A stretch of 64,000 bases of DNA from Henriciella aquimarina (GCF_002088975.1 NZ_NCST01000132.1:94627-158626), one strand, 5' to 3'. Shown: positions 27,559-36,243, counted from the first letter of the stretch. The notes: generated by a model not told the origin, from the letters alone. A program made the numbers and translations.

Positions 27559-28517
27559 TTGCGGTCTCCTTCATACGGGACGGGGTCACTGCGCAGGAGG
27601 CCCTGCGGGTTCTGTTCGAGTTCACGGGTCAGCCGGTCAAGCCGGCGGATCAGGACGCGCAGGTCCTGCGCGATCAGGCGGAAGTCTGTCACCGCATCGG
27701 TTGCCGGGCCTTCGATGACGCCGGTTGCCGCGGTAATCGCCTGTTCGCTCGATTCGATGCTGCGGCGCGCGGAATCGGACATGCCTTCCAGTTCGGTCAG
27801 CAGGTCGCTGATCTGCGTACCGATCCGCGTCACTTCCTTCTCGGCATTCGTGCCGAGGCTGTCGAAACTGCGCGAGGCGCGGTCAATGCTCTCGGCGGCC
27901 TGGTTGACCGAAGCGAGCACTTCGGAAAGGTCTGCCGAAAGATTGCCCTCACCACTCAGGGAGCTGGAGATGGCCTCGATGTTCGCAATTGTGTTCGACA
28001 CCGATTCCACATTCTCGTCGCTCAACAGCTTGCCGATGTTTTCGAGCGCGAGATTGGCCCGCCCCATCACTTCATTGCCGCTGGAAAACAGCTCGGCCAC
28101 CGGGCTTGATATCGACTTGATTTCCGGCACCTCCTGATTGGAGGCCCGCTGCAAGCGCTCGGCATCCGGCGATCCGGCATTGATCTGGACGAAGGTCACA
28201 CCGGTGATCCCGGCAAATTCAATGCTGGCCGTGGAGTCGGTCTTCACAGGCGTTTCGGAATCGACGCGGATACGGGCGCGCACCTTGGAGGCATCGTTGC
28301 GGTCGATGCCGATGCTTTCCACCTCGCCCACCTTGATACCGATATAGCGCACCGAAGCGCCGTCCTCGAGATTGACCGGGCCGTCGAAGACAATGTCATA
28401 GACATCGAAATCCTGGTTGAACTGAGACTGTCCGAGCCACAGCACAAAGCCCAGCCCTGACAGAATTGCCAGAATGACGAAGGCGCCGATCATGGCGTAA
28501 TTCGCACGCGTTTCCAT
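27555..28517 (-). CDS. mlaD: MlaD-family MCE-domain protein
   Basis: A 320-aa protein. The start at 28517 (METRANYAMIG) overlaps the upstream stop by one base (TAATG) and follows AGGAG. There is one membrane anchor at about 8-30, then a single MCE domain at about 38-120 (VRYIGIKVGEVESIGIDRND, ASIEFAGITGVTFVQINAG). A long helical tail at about 150-310 could form a tunnel-like bundle. MlaD hexamers bind phospholipid or other lipid at the periplasmic face of the transporter. The tail is much longer than in E. coli MlaD. Confidence 0.85.
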   Translation of the reverse strand: METRANYAMIGAFVILAILSGLGFVLWLGQSQFNQDFDVYDIVFDGPVNLEDGASVRYIGIKVGEVESIGIDRNDASKVRARIRVDSETPVKTDSTASIEFAGITGVTFVQINAGSPDAERLQRASNQEVPEIKSISSPVAELFSSGNEVMGRANLALENIGKLLSDENVESVSNTIANIEAISSSLSGEGNLSADLSEVLASVNQAAESIDRASRSFDSLGTNAEKEVTRIGTQISDLLTELEGMSDSARRSIESSEQAITAATGVIEGPATDAVTDFRLIAQDLRVLIRRLDRLTRELEQNPQGLLRSDPVPYEGDRK

Positions 28518-29287
28518 TACATCACTCCTGCCGCAGCCGCCCGTCCGCGCGGGCCGCCGAAATATTCCTTGATCCACGGATCATCCATGCTTCGAAGCTC
28601 GCTCATCGTGCCGACCGCAATCACACGCTTCTCCCCGAGGACGGCAATCCTGTCGCAGGTGGCCGCCAGCGTATCGAGGTCATGTGTGACGAGAAACACT
28701 GTCAGGGCCAGTGACCGCTGCAGGTCCCGCACCAGCTTGTCGAATCCGCCCGCGGTAATCGGGTCGAGCCCGGCGGTCGGTTCGTCGAGAAAGAGGATCG
28801 GCGGATCGAGCGCCAGCGCCCGGGCGAGCGCGGCGCGCTTGCGCATCCCGCCGGAAAGATCCGAGGGAAACTTGTCGCCAGCCGAGGTTTCGAGCCCGGC
28901 CATGCGGATCTTCTGGTCTGCGAATTGCCGCATGAACGCCTTGCTGAGATGGGTGTGTTCCTTCATCGGCACCATGACGTTTTCGCGCACGGTGAGATTG
29001 GAAAACAGCGCCCCGTCCTGGAAAAGGATCCCCCACTGGTCCTGAACCGCACGCAGGGCATCGCCTTCGAGCCCGGTCACATCCTCGCCGAAGACATCGA
29101 TCGTGCCGGCGGCTGGTGGCTTGAGCCCCACGATCGCGCGCAACAAGACCGACTTGCCGCTGCCCGACGGGCCGATCACGCCGAGGATCTCGCCTTCGCG
29201 CACATCGAGATCGAGATGCTCGTGCACAACGTGAGGGCCATAGGCTGTCTTCAGGTCCCGGACCTGGATGGCGATGCGCTCCGTCAT
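28517..29287 (-). CDS. mlaF: ATP-binding subunit of an Mla-type lipid ABC transporter
   Basis: A 256-aa ABC ATPase. Walker A is GPSGSGKS (39-46), the Q-loop is in GILFQDGALFSNLTV, the signature is LSGGMRKRAALARAL, Walker B is ILFLDEPTAGLDP, and the H-loop is VTHDLDTL. The phrase GALFSNLTVRENVMVP is characteristic of MlaF-type ATPases. It powers the MlaE permease. The ATG overlaps the mlaE stop by 4 nt, and its stop overlaps the mlaD ATG by 1 nt. Confidence 0.92.
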   Translation of the reverse strand: MTERIAIQVRDLKTAYGPHVVHEHLDLDVREGEILGVIGPSGSGKSVLLRAIVGLKPPAAGTIDVFGEDVTGLEGDALRAVQDQWGILFQDGALFSNLTVRENVMVPMKEHTHLSKAFMRQFADQKIRMAGLETSAGDKFPSDLSGGMRKRAALARALALDPPILFLDEPTAGLDPITAGGFDKLVRDLQRSLALTVFLVTHDLDTLAATCDRIAVLGEKRVIAVGTMSELRSMDDPWIKEYFGGPRGRAAAAGVM

Positions 29288-30414
29288 ATGTCGAGCTCCA
29301 TGTAGAAGACCGCGAACAGGGCATCGATGACGATGATCGAGAACAGCGCCTGCACGACCGACTTTGTGGTGGAGCGCCCAAGCGACTGGACACTGCCGCC
29401 GACCTGCAGCCCCTGACGGCAGCCGATCAGGGCGACCACCATGCCAAAGACCGGCGCTTTCGACATGCCGACCCAGAAATGCTGCAGCGGCACTGTGTCC
29501 TGAAGACGGTTGAAGAAGACCGTCGGATTGATGTCGAGCGCCACCCAGCTGACAAAACCACCGCCGCCAATGCCGAAGAGCACGGCAACCAGCGTCAGGA
29601 CGGGGGTCATGATGAGCATGGCAAAGGCACGCGGCACGACAAGGACATCCATCGGGTCGAGCCCGAGCGTCTGCATCGCGTCGACCTCCTGATACATGCG
29701 CATCGCGCCGATCTGGGCGGTAAAGGCGGAATTCGTCCGCCCGGCCAGAATGACGGCAGTCAGGATCACGCCGAATTCGCGCAGCACGGCGATGCCGACA
29801 AGCTCGACGGTAAAGATGGTGGCGCCGAATTCGCTCAGCGTCGTTGCGCCGATAAAGGCGATAACCATACCGACGAAGAAGGAGAGGAACCCGACAATGG
29901 GCACCGCATCGAGGCCGCTATCCTCCATGACAGAGACAAGCGCGGTCCAGCGCATGCGTGCCGGCCGGAGGATGGCCATCAGCATCGAGGTCAGCGTGTC
30001 ACCAAGAAAGGCCAGCATATCCAGCCCCTCATTGATGAAGCGCATCGTGGATCGCCCGGTGCGCTCGAGCAGGTCGACGAGACCAAAGGTTTGCTTCGGC
30101 TCGGCTTCTTCTTCCGGACCAGGCCGCAACGCTTGCGCCTGAGCGACCAGGGCTTTCATGCTCTCGGAGCCGTGCGTGATGGTCACGCTCTCAAGCCCTG
30201 CCCGGCAGGCGAGCCTGTCCAGCAGGAAGGCTGCCGCGGTATCGAAGCGACCGACATTCGAGAGATCGGCTTCCAGGCGCGTGAGGCCATCGGTCTCAAG
30301 CGCCTTGAGAGACGGCTCGACGGCATTCAGCGTATGCACGCCCCAGTCGCCCTCAAGCCTGAGGGTACCGGTGCCATCATGGGTGTCAAAGTCGAAGCGT
30401 GGTGTCGTCGGCAT
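29284..30414 (-). CDS. mlaE: MlaE permease with fused N-terminal STAS (MlaB-like) domain
   Basis: A 376-aa inner-membrane permease. Residues 1-100 form a STAS domain like MlaB (LRLEGDWGVHTLNAVEPSLK, LEADLSNVGRFDTAAAFLLD). The rest is an MlaE permease with five or six membrane segments and the signature VELVGIAVLREFGVILTAVI, AGRTNSAFTAQIGAMRMYQE. In E. coli MlaB is a separate cytoplasmic subunit. The ATG at 30414 lacks a good ribosome-binding site, and a TTG six codons earlier is an alternative start. It is the first gene of the four-gene operon and divergent from the epimerase gene. Confidence 0.88.
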   Translation of the reverse strand: MPTTPRFDFDTHDGTGTLRLEGDWGVHTLNAVEPSLKALETDGLTRLEADLSNVGRFDTAAAFLLDRLACRAGLESVTITHGSESMKALVAQAQALRPGPEEEAEPKQTFGLVDLLERTGRSTMRFINEGLDMLAFLGDTLTSMLMAILRPARMRWTALVSVMEDSGLDAVPIVGFLSFFVGMVIAFIGATTLSEFGATIFTVELVGIAVLREFGVILTAVILAGRTNSAFTAQIGAMRMYQEVDAMQTLGLDPMDVLVVPRAFAMLIMTPVLTLVAVLFGIGGGGFVSWVALDINPTVFFNRLQDTVPLQHFWVGMSKAPVFGMVVALIGCRQGLQVGGSVQSLGRSTTKSVVQALFSIIVIDALFAVFYMELDI

Positions 30415-30517
30415 AATTCGCTTGAGGCTCAATTCCTGTTTACCTTAACACCCGACCTTTAAGGATGGCGCAGGACCATCTGTAAAATTCAATCAAAGTC
30501 AGGCACATTTGCGAAAC

Positions 30518-31495
30518 ATGATCACACTTTCCGTCGAAACCGTTTCCTCGCCGCTCGCCAGACGCTTCTCGATCTCGCGGGGGGCGAAGACCTCGGCGGA
30601 AACGGTCCGCGTTACGCTCGAACAGGACGGGAAACGCGGCCGGGGCGAATGCGTGCCTTATGGACGGTATGACGAGACAGTCGACTCCGTCACAGCCCAG
30701 ATCGAAAACCAGCGAGTGGCGCTCGAAAAGGGGATGAACCGCCAGGCCCTGCAGGCCGCCATGCCGGCAGGCGCCGCGCGGTGTGCAGTCGACTGCGCGA
30801 TGTGGGACCTTGAGGCCAAACGCTTCGGCAAGCCTGTCTGGACACTGGCCGGCCTGCCCGAACCGGCGCCGCTGGAAACGGCCGTAACCATCGTGCTCGA
30901 CAACCCGGCCAGCATGGCGGAGGCTGCGAAAGACGCGCCCGGCACGCTGCTGAAGCTCAAACTCGGTGGCCCGGAAGACCTGGCCCGCGTGGAAGCCGTT
31001 CACGAGGCCCGCCCGGAAGCGAAACTGATCCTCGACGCCAATGAGGCCCTTGATGGCGGTCTCTTTCCCGAAATTGCCCGCAAGGCGGCCGGCCTCGGTG
31101 TCGTGCTCATCGAACAGCCCTTCCCGGCTGGCCAGGACGCATATCTCCGCAAACGTCCGCCGGTCATCGCCGTCTGCGCCGATGAAAGCGTTCACACGAC
31201 AGAGCAGATCCAGGACCTGGCCCAGCTCTATGATGCGGTGAACATCAAGCTCGACAAGGCGGGCGGGTTGACCGAGGCGCTGGCCATGGCCCGTGAGGCG
31301 AAAAAGGCCGGGCTCGGCATCATGGTCGGCTGCATGGTGGCCGGCTCGCTCAGCATGGCGCCGGCCGTCCTGCTCGGTCAGCTTGCCGATGCTGTCGATC
31401 TCGACGGCCCGCTCTGGCTGGCCGAGGATATCGCCAACGGCCTGCGCTATGAGAACGGCCTCGTCTACCCGCCCGAGACCGCCCTCTGGGGCTAG
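30518..31495 (+). CDS. L-Ala-D/L-Glu (dipeptide) epimerase, enolase superfamily
   Basis: A 325-aa enzyme with the N-terminal capping domain and a TIM-like barrel. The catalytic acid/base lysines are in LLKLKLGG (KxK) and in NIKLDKAGGLTEAL. The magnesium ligands are in ILDANEA, LIEQPFP and CADESVH. This pattern is specific to the muconate-lactonising/dipeptide-epimerase branch. It would epimerise Ala-Glu released from peptidoglycan during recycling. ATG 30518 is listed; a TTG three codons upstream with AGG before it is possible. The stop shares CTAG with the convergent small gene. Confidence 0.85.
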   Translation: MITLSVETVSSPLARRFSISRGAKTSAETVRVTLEQDGKRGRGECVPYGRYDETVDSVTAQIENQRVALEKGMNRQALQAAMPAGAARCAVDCAMWDLEAKRFGKPVWTLAGLPEPAPLETAVTIVLDNPASMAEAAKDAPGTLLKLKLGGPEDLARVEAVHEARPEAKLILDANEALDGGLFPEIARKAAGLGVVLIEQPFPAGQDAYLRKRPPVIAVCADESVHTTEQIQDLAQLYDAVNIKLDKAGGLTEALAMAREAKKAGLGIMVGCMVAGSLSMAPAVLLGQLADAVDLDGPLWLAEDIANGLRYENGLVYPPETALWG

Positions 31496-31923
31496 GTCGC
31501 TTCACTCTCTGCCGCCGCGAAGGCCGGCGGGCTGGGCATGCGGGCCGCGCTGGTCGCCAGGAGATGCGCCCAGATCTGGGTATTGAGGGCTCTCGAAGCC
31601 TCGTCATCAGCCGCCTCAAGGCGGGTCTGAAGCGCAATCAGTTGCTCGGACAGGGCATTGCGGGTGGCCTTCAGGTCTGAGATTTTCAGCGAGGCGGCCT
31701 CAGGCACATCGTCTCCCATACCGGCGGCCTCCAGCAGCGCCCTCAGCCGTGCGATTTCATTGGCGAGCAGGTCGGCTTCCTTGTCCCACATCTCCCCGGC
31801 CATTACCGCCATGACACCGGAAATCCCGGCATGGCCGCCGGAATAGTCGCCCTCCAGTTTCGGGGCGACATCCTGAACGAGCGTGGCGCCGATGCGCTGC
31901 AGGATCATGCCGACATCGCTCAT
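31492..31923 (-). CDS. Small helical protein following the phosphotransferase gene
   Basis: A 143-aa protein, helical throughout (MILQRIGATLVQDVAPKLEG, LLANEIARLRALLEAAGM, LKATRNALSEQLIALQTRLE), without signal peptide. Its ATG overlaps the stop of the phosphotransferase gene by 4 nt, so they are made together. In size and position it resembles small partner proteins that follow acyl-CoA-associated aminoglycoside-type phosphotransferases; I cannot assign the family by eye. The TAG stop shares CTAG with the epimerase gene. Confidence 0.55.
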   Translation of the reverse strand: MSDVGMILQRIGATLVQDVAPKLEGDYSGGHAGISGVMAVMAGEMWDKEADLLANEIARLRALLEAAGMGDDVPEAASLKISDLKATRNALSEQLIALQTRLEAADDEASRALNTQIWAHLLATSAARMPSPPAFAAAESEAT

Positions 31924-32981
31924 ATCTTCACCCCATGTTTCTCTGCCAGCCGCGAGGCGAGCATCAGCTCGTGTGCGGCATGGGTAAACCAGCCCGACCA
32001 GGCGAGGATCGGGTCATCATTCTTGCCGTCGGCGAAGGCCCGCGCCGAAGAGATCCAGATACCGAGCCCCTTCAAGTGCGCAAACAGGCTCCACCATTCG
32101 AACGCCTGCGGGTCGAAAGTGCAGCCCGATGCTTCCTGCCAGATGGCAAGCGCCTCCGGCCACGGAATGAACCCGGCCGCGCGCGCCTGATCGCTGGCAC
32201 ACCAGAGCAAATCCGTTGCCCAGGCCAGATCCTCATAGGGGTCGCCGATATGCGCCATCTCCCAGTCGAGGACAGCGCAGATATGGCCCGCTCCATCGTG
32301 CAGGAAGTTGCCGGACCGAAAATCGCCATGCACGAGGGCGAGCTTTTGCGCCGGTGGCGGCGGACTGGCAGCGAGATAGCGGATCGCGGCTTCGGCGACC
32401 GGCTGGGGCTCACGCGCATGGGTGCGGATTTCGCTGGCCCAATGGTCGAGCTCGCGTTTCCAGCACTGCCCGGCCTCTGGCGTGTCGATCTCATCGGCAA
32501 TGGGCGCGCCGTCGATATCCAGCGAGGCAATGGCGCCGAGATGGCGGAAGAAATCCCGCCCCACCTCAGTGCGATAAGGCTCGACCTCTTCAATGCGGAA
32601 CGGGTTGAGCGGGGTGCCGCCCTCGATCCGGCCCATGACGAAGAAGGGCGCGCCGAGCGGGCCCGGATCGGTTTCCAGGAAGAGCGCTTCCGGGGCGGGA
32701 ATATTGGCCTTGCCGTAAGCGGTGCGAATGGCGGCAAACTCGACCCGGCGGTCGGTGTCGATCAGGCTGTCGGCCGGGTCGCGCCGCAGGATCAGCCCCT
32801 TCACTTTCGGCCCGGTGGCATCCTCATAGGCGATATCGACCGAATAGGTCTCCCGGCTCGCCCCGCCATGGATGCGGTTCATATGCGTCACGCGCAGATT
32901 GCCCGCGCCCGGTATGTGGGCTTCCGCATAGGCCGCGAACTTGTCGGCCAGGGTGGGATTGTCGACAGCAGTATCAGGCAT
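31920..32981 (-). CDS. Aminoglycoside phosphotransferase (APH)-family kinase-like protein
   Basis: A 353-aa protein beginning at the ATG 32981, which overlaps the end of the previous gene by 8 nt. The kinase fold is recognised from the catalytic loop LVHGDFRSGNFLHD and the metal-binding AVLDWEMAHIGDPYEDLAW. The nucleotide lobe has VKGLILRRDP. Members of this branch, near plant/animal ACAD10-like kinases, sit in acyl-CoA catabolic clusters and are thought to phosphorylate hydroxyacyl or alcohol intermediates rather than antibiotics. The substrate is not known. It lies mid-operon between the unknown 367-aa protein and the small helical protein. Confidence 0.82.
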   Translation of the reverse strand: MPDTAVDNPTLADKFAAYAEAHIPGAGNLRVTHMNRIHGGASRETYSVDIAYEDATGPKVKGLILRRDPADSLIDTDRRVEFAAIRTAYGKANIPAPEALFLETDPGPLGAPFFVMGRIEGGTPLNPFRIEEVEPYRTEVGRDFFRHLGAIASLDIDGAPIADEIDTPEAGQCWKRELDHWASEIRTHAREPQPVAEAAIRYLAASPPPPAQKLALVHGDFRSGNFLHDGAGHICAVLDWEMAHIGDPYEDLAWATDLLWCASDQARAAGFIPWPEALAIWQEASGCTFDPQAFEWWSLFAHLKGLGIWISSARAFADGKNDDPILAWSGWFTHAAHELMLASRLAEKHGVKI

Positions 32982-34077
32982 CGAACAGATCCTTCCAGCC
33001 GGACGCCTCGTGCGGGCCGATGAAAAGCTGTTCCAGCGCGCCGATCCCTTCAGAGCCCTGCCCGTCCGGGCCTTCATGGCGAACCTTCGCAATCGCCTGG
33101 ATGTGAAGATTGTCCGGCTGGTTCCAGGGCATGGTCAGCGGTTTGAAGTCTTCCCGGCCAATTGCATACTCGCCCTTCCAGAGGGCATGGCCCCATTCCG
33201 GATGGCCATAGCCGATGCCCTTCATCTGGAAGACGCCAATCGGCTCATAATGGATCTTGTGCTCGCGGCCATAAGGATCATGCGCGCGCATGACCGCCGA
33301 GCGGACCCGCCGCGTGCCCTGTTCGAAGTCCGGGGTGAAGACCGGATCGGCCAGCGGCATAAGGCCGTCAGCATCGACGCCGTCCATGGCGAAGATGGAG
33401 CGGGTGTTCCAGCGATCGCCGTTCTCGTCCTCGTTGACATGGAAATAGACCGCCGCATTCGGGAAGTTCATCGGCGTCCAGACCCAGTAGAATTGCGGCA
33501 GCTTCTGCGGCACGACCGGTTGCGGGTCCTGCGCGCCCAGCGGTCGCACGCCCCAGCTCCTGTCGCGCGTGCCGAAGAAATTGTCGCTGGACACCTCAAT
33601 CGTCTCGCCATCCACAGTGATCGTGCCCGACCAGCGGCCGTTCTGCGTCATGCGCGTCACGTCCATCATCATCCGCGAACCATTGCGGCGGGTAAACCGC
33701 GGCTCCTCGACCGGGAAGTGGCGCCCCTCGAAGGTGAGATCGGCCGAAATGCCCTCGGCCTCCTCGAACTGGACGCGGACCGATTTCAGCGGCTGCAGGA
33801 CCTCAATGCTCATCGGGCCGATGCGGACATCCATGCGCTCGAAATTCATGATGCGCGAGAGATGGACCGAGCGCTGGATGCCGTCTTTCAGGACGGAAAA
33901 CGCCCCGTCCATAATGTTGAGATGCGGATAGACCCCGAAGGCCGCCCCAAAGAAAACCTCGCCATCCAGCGAATAGCCATTGAAGAAATAGCGGTCGTAG
34001 AAATTACGGTCCGACCCGGCCACCCAGACGGGCTCCGGCGTCTGGTGAATCGGATATTCGTCACCCCATGTCAGCAT
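32974..34077 (-). CDS. Unknown beta-rich protein (lipocalin/hydratase-like), first gene of the phosphotransferase operon
   Basis: A 367-aa protein starting at the ATG 34077, after GGGAGG. An upstream in-frame start is unlikely. The sequence is dense in beta strands with many Trp, Tyr and Arg (FYDRYFFNGYSLDGEVFFGA, WSGTITVDGETIEVSSDN, RDRSWGVRPLG, HKIHYEPIGVFQMKGIGYGH). Its style recalls the two-lipocalin AttH/carotenoid-hydratase fold, but I cannot confirm this. It lacks a signal peptide. It is divergent from a PaaI-type thioesterase gene. Confidence 0.6.
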   Translation of the reverse strand: MLTWGDEYPIHQTPEPVWVAGSDRNFYDRYFFNGYSLDGEVFFGAAFGVYPHLNIMDGAFSVLKDGIQRSVHLSRIMNFERMDVRIGPMSIEVLQPLKSVRVQFEEAEGISADLTFEGRHFPVEEPRFTRRNGSRMMMDVTRMTQNGRWSGTITVDGETIEVSSDNFFGTRDRSWGVRPLGAQDPQPVVPQKLPQFYWVWTPMNFPNAAVYFHVNEDENGDRWNTRSIFAMDGVDADGLMPLADPVFTPDFEQGTRRVRSAVMRAHDPYGREHKIHYEPIGVFQMKGIGYGHPEWGHALWKGEYAIGREDFKPLTMPWNQPDNLHIQAIAKVRHEGPDGQGSEGIGALEQLFIGPHEASGWKDLFDA

Positions 34078-34115
34078 GTGGTTGCAGCCTCCCTTTGCGT
34101 GACCTCTTGGCGGGT

Positions 34116-34133
34116 CTGTATAGCCCGATACAG
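34116..34133. promoter_or_regulatory. Inverted repeat in the divergent promoter region
   Basis: CTGTAT and ATACAG separated by 6 bp, within the 111-bp gap between two divergent operons. Its position would let one dimeric regulator control both directions. Confidence 0.4.
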
Positions 34134-34188
34134 TGACCAAAGCGGACCGAGGGATCAATCGCTAACGCTGGGGAAAAGGAAAACGCCA

Positions 34189-34608
34189 ATGACATCAAAG
34201 GTCTCCGTCGAAGACGCGAATGCTTTTCTGGCCGAGGCCTTCAATGGCGCTCAGAACCGGTCCGAAGTCATCCTGATGGAAGACGGCCACGCCATGATGC
34301 GCCTGACCGCCGGGCCCGAGCACCTGCGCCCAGGCGGCTACATCTCCGGGCCGACGCAGATGACCATGGCCGACAGCGTGACCTATATGGCGATCTTCAC
34401 GCGCCTCGGCATTACGCCGATGACCGTGACCAGCAATCTCAATATGAATTTCCTGCGTCCCTGCATCGGCGAGGCCGTGATTGCCGAGGCCAGGCTGATG
34501 AAGCTCGGGCGTACGCTGGCCCTTGCCGAAGTGGAGATCCGGGCCGAAGGCTCCGACAAAGTCGCCAGCCATGCCATCGTGACCTATTCCATCCCGCCGG
34601 AGGCCTGA
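34189..34608 (+). CDS. PaaI-type hotdog thioesterase
   Basis: A 139-aa hotdog-fold protein; the ATG follows AAAAGGA. The helix and strand after the first third, GGYISGPTQMTMADSVTYMA, match the PaaI/YdiI pattern with an acidic residue (Asp) for catalysis. SNLNMNFLRPCIGEAVIAEA is the characteristic second strand pair. It would hydrolyse acyl-CoA or protect free CoA during catabolism. It is divergent from the phosphotransferase operon and 108 bp before the monooxygenase gene. Confidence 0.8.
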   Translation: MTSKVSVEDANAFLAEAFNGAQNRSEVILMEDGHAMMRLTAGPEHLRPGGYISGPTQMTMADSVTYMAIFTRLGITPMTVTSNLNMNFLRPCIGEAVIAEARLMKLGRTLALAEVEIRAEGSDKVASHAIVTYSIPPEA

Positions 34609-34643
34609 TCGAAAAAATTTCGATGCTGACGCTACGATATCCG

Positions 34644-34661
34644 GTCGAATACCTATTCGAC
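34644..34661. promoter_or_regulatory. Perfect 18-bp dyad upstream of the monooxygenase gene
   Basis: GTCGAATA-CC-TATTCGAC, two exact 8-bp arms about a 2-bp centre, 55 bp upstream of the monooxygenase ATG. The form suits a TetR- or MarR-type operator. A second self-complementary stretch (ATCGAAA/TTTCGAT, 34608-34624) lies just after the thioesterase stop. Confidence 0.5.
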
Positions 34662-34716
34662 GCCCCGGTTCATCAGCTACCCTGCCGCGCAAGAATGATA
34701 AAAAGCGGAGGAAGTC

Positions 34717-36240
34717 ATGGCAAAAGCGGATAACGGCCAGGCAGACGGCATACTCGACGTCCTGATCGTCGGCGCCGGCATTTCGGGGATCGGGGCCGCC
34801 TGGCACCTGAGCACGCGATGCCCGGGCAAGACAATCGCCGTCTTCGAGGCGCTCGATAGTTTTGGCGGGACCTGGAAGGTCCACACCTATCCCGGCATCC
34901 GCTCCGACAGTGACCTCTATACTTTCGGCTACCGCTTCAAGCCGTGGGTCGGCCCGCCCATCGCGACCGCCGACGAAATCCTGACCTATATGCAGGAAGT
35001 GATCGATGATAACGGCCTCGACCGTTACATCCATTACAATCACCGGATCACCAAGGCGCGCTGGTCCTCGCAGGAGAAAGTCTGGACGGTGTCTTATGAG
35101 ACGCCGGACGGCCCGGCGGAGGTGAAGACGCGCTTCCTCTGGATGTGCCAGGGCTATTACGATCTCGACAAGGGCTACACGCCCGACTGGCCGGGCATGG
35201 CGGACTTCAAGGGCGAGATCGTCCATCCGCAGAACTGGCCCGATGATATCGACCTCACGGGCAAGAAGGTGGTCTGCATCGGCTCCGGCGCGACAGCGGC
35301 AACCCTGATCCCGAACATCGCCGACAAGTGCGAGCACGTTACCCTTCTGCAGCGCTCGCCGACCTATTTCATCCCCGGGCGCAACGAGAACGAGCTTGCC
35401 GATGAACTCCGGCGGCTGGACATCGACGAGACGTGGATCCACGAAATCGTTCGCCGCAAGGTGCTGCTCGACCAGCACGAGTTTACCCAGCGGGCGAAGG
35501 ACGAACCCGAAGAGGTGAAGGCCGAGCTGCTGGAAGGCGTACAGGCCTTCCTCGGCGAAGACTTCGACATGAGCCACTTCACCCCGCGCTACCGGCCGTG
35601 GCAGCAGCGGCTCGCTTTCGTGCCCGATGGCGACATCTTCCAGGGCATTGCTGCCGGCAAGGCCAGCGTCGTGACCGACCAGATCGACAGCTTCGTGCCG
35701 GAAGGCATCAAGCTCACCTCGGGCGACGTGCTTGAGGCCGATGTCATTATCACCGCGACCGGCTTCAATCTGAAATTCCTCGGCAATATCCCCTTCGAGA
35801 TCGATGGCGCGGCGGTCGACTGGAACGAGCGGCTGACCTGGCGCGGCATGATGATAGAGGACGTCCCGAACATGCTGTTTGTCTTCGGCTATTTCCGCGC
35901 GAGCTGGACCCTGCGGGTCGACCTGCTCGGCGATTTCATGGTCCGCCTGCTGGAGCATATGGACACCCTCGGCGCAGTCGAGATCCGTCCGGAAGTGCCG
36001 GCGGCCCAGCGTGGCATGGAGCGGACGAGCTGGATGGACCCGAATGACTTCAATCCGGGCTATCTCATGCGCGGCCAGCACCTGATGCCGAAGCGCGGCA
36101 ACAGCCCCGAATGGCAGCACACCCAGGACTACTGGCACGAAAAGGAAGATCTGCCGAAGATCGATCTCGACAGCGCGGTCTTCGTCTATGAGGACGCAGA
36201 CGGCCATGTCGTCGGAAAACACCCGGCCGATGCGGCATGA
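34717..36240 (+). CDS. Flavin-dependent monooxygenase of Baeyer-Villiger type
   Basis: A 507-aa enzyme with two Rossmann motifs: GAGISG at 19-24 for FAD and GSGATA at 189-194 for NADPH. The Baeyer-Villiger fingerprint FxGxxxHxxxWP is complete (Phe164, Gly166, His170, Trp174, Pro175). The family block FGGTWKVHTYPGIRSDSDLY is also present. It inserts oxygen next to a ketone to make an ester or lactone. A ribosome-binding site AGGAAGT precedes the ATG. Beside a thioesterase and a phosphotransferase, it suggests degradation of a cyclic or aliphatic ketone; the substrate cannot be told. Confidence 0.9.
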   Translation: MAKADNGQADGILDVLIVGAGISGIGAAWHLSTRCPGKTIAVFEALDSFGGTWKVHTYPGIRSDSDLYTFGYRFKPWVGPPIATADEILTYMQEVIDDNGLDRYIHYNHRITKARWSSQEKVWTVSYETPDGPAEVKTRFLWMCQGYYDLDKGYTPDWPGMADFKGEIVHPQNWPDDIDLTGKKVVCIGSGATAATLIPNIADKCEHVTLLQRSPTYFIPGRNENELADELRRLDIDETWIHEIVRRKVLLDQHEFTQRAKDEPEEVKAELLEGVQAFLGEDFDMSHFTPRYRPWQQRLAFVPDGDIFQGIAAGKASVVTDQIDSFVPEGIKLTSGDVLEADVIITATGFNLKFLGNIPFEIDGAAVDWNERLTWRGMMIEDVPNMLFVFGYFRASWTLRVDLLGDFMVRLLEHMDTLGAVEIRPEVPAAQRGMERTSWMDPNDFNPGYLMRGQHLMPKRGNSPEWQHTQDYWHEKEDLPKIDLDSAVFVYEDADGHVVGKHPADAA

Positions 36241-36243
36241 TGC

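Noticed and set aside
31920..32981. The phosphotransferase as an antibiotic-resistance gene
   Set aside because: The fold is shared, but the sequence and the operon setting fit the catabolic ACAD10-like branch rather than aminoglycoside resistance enzymes.
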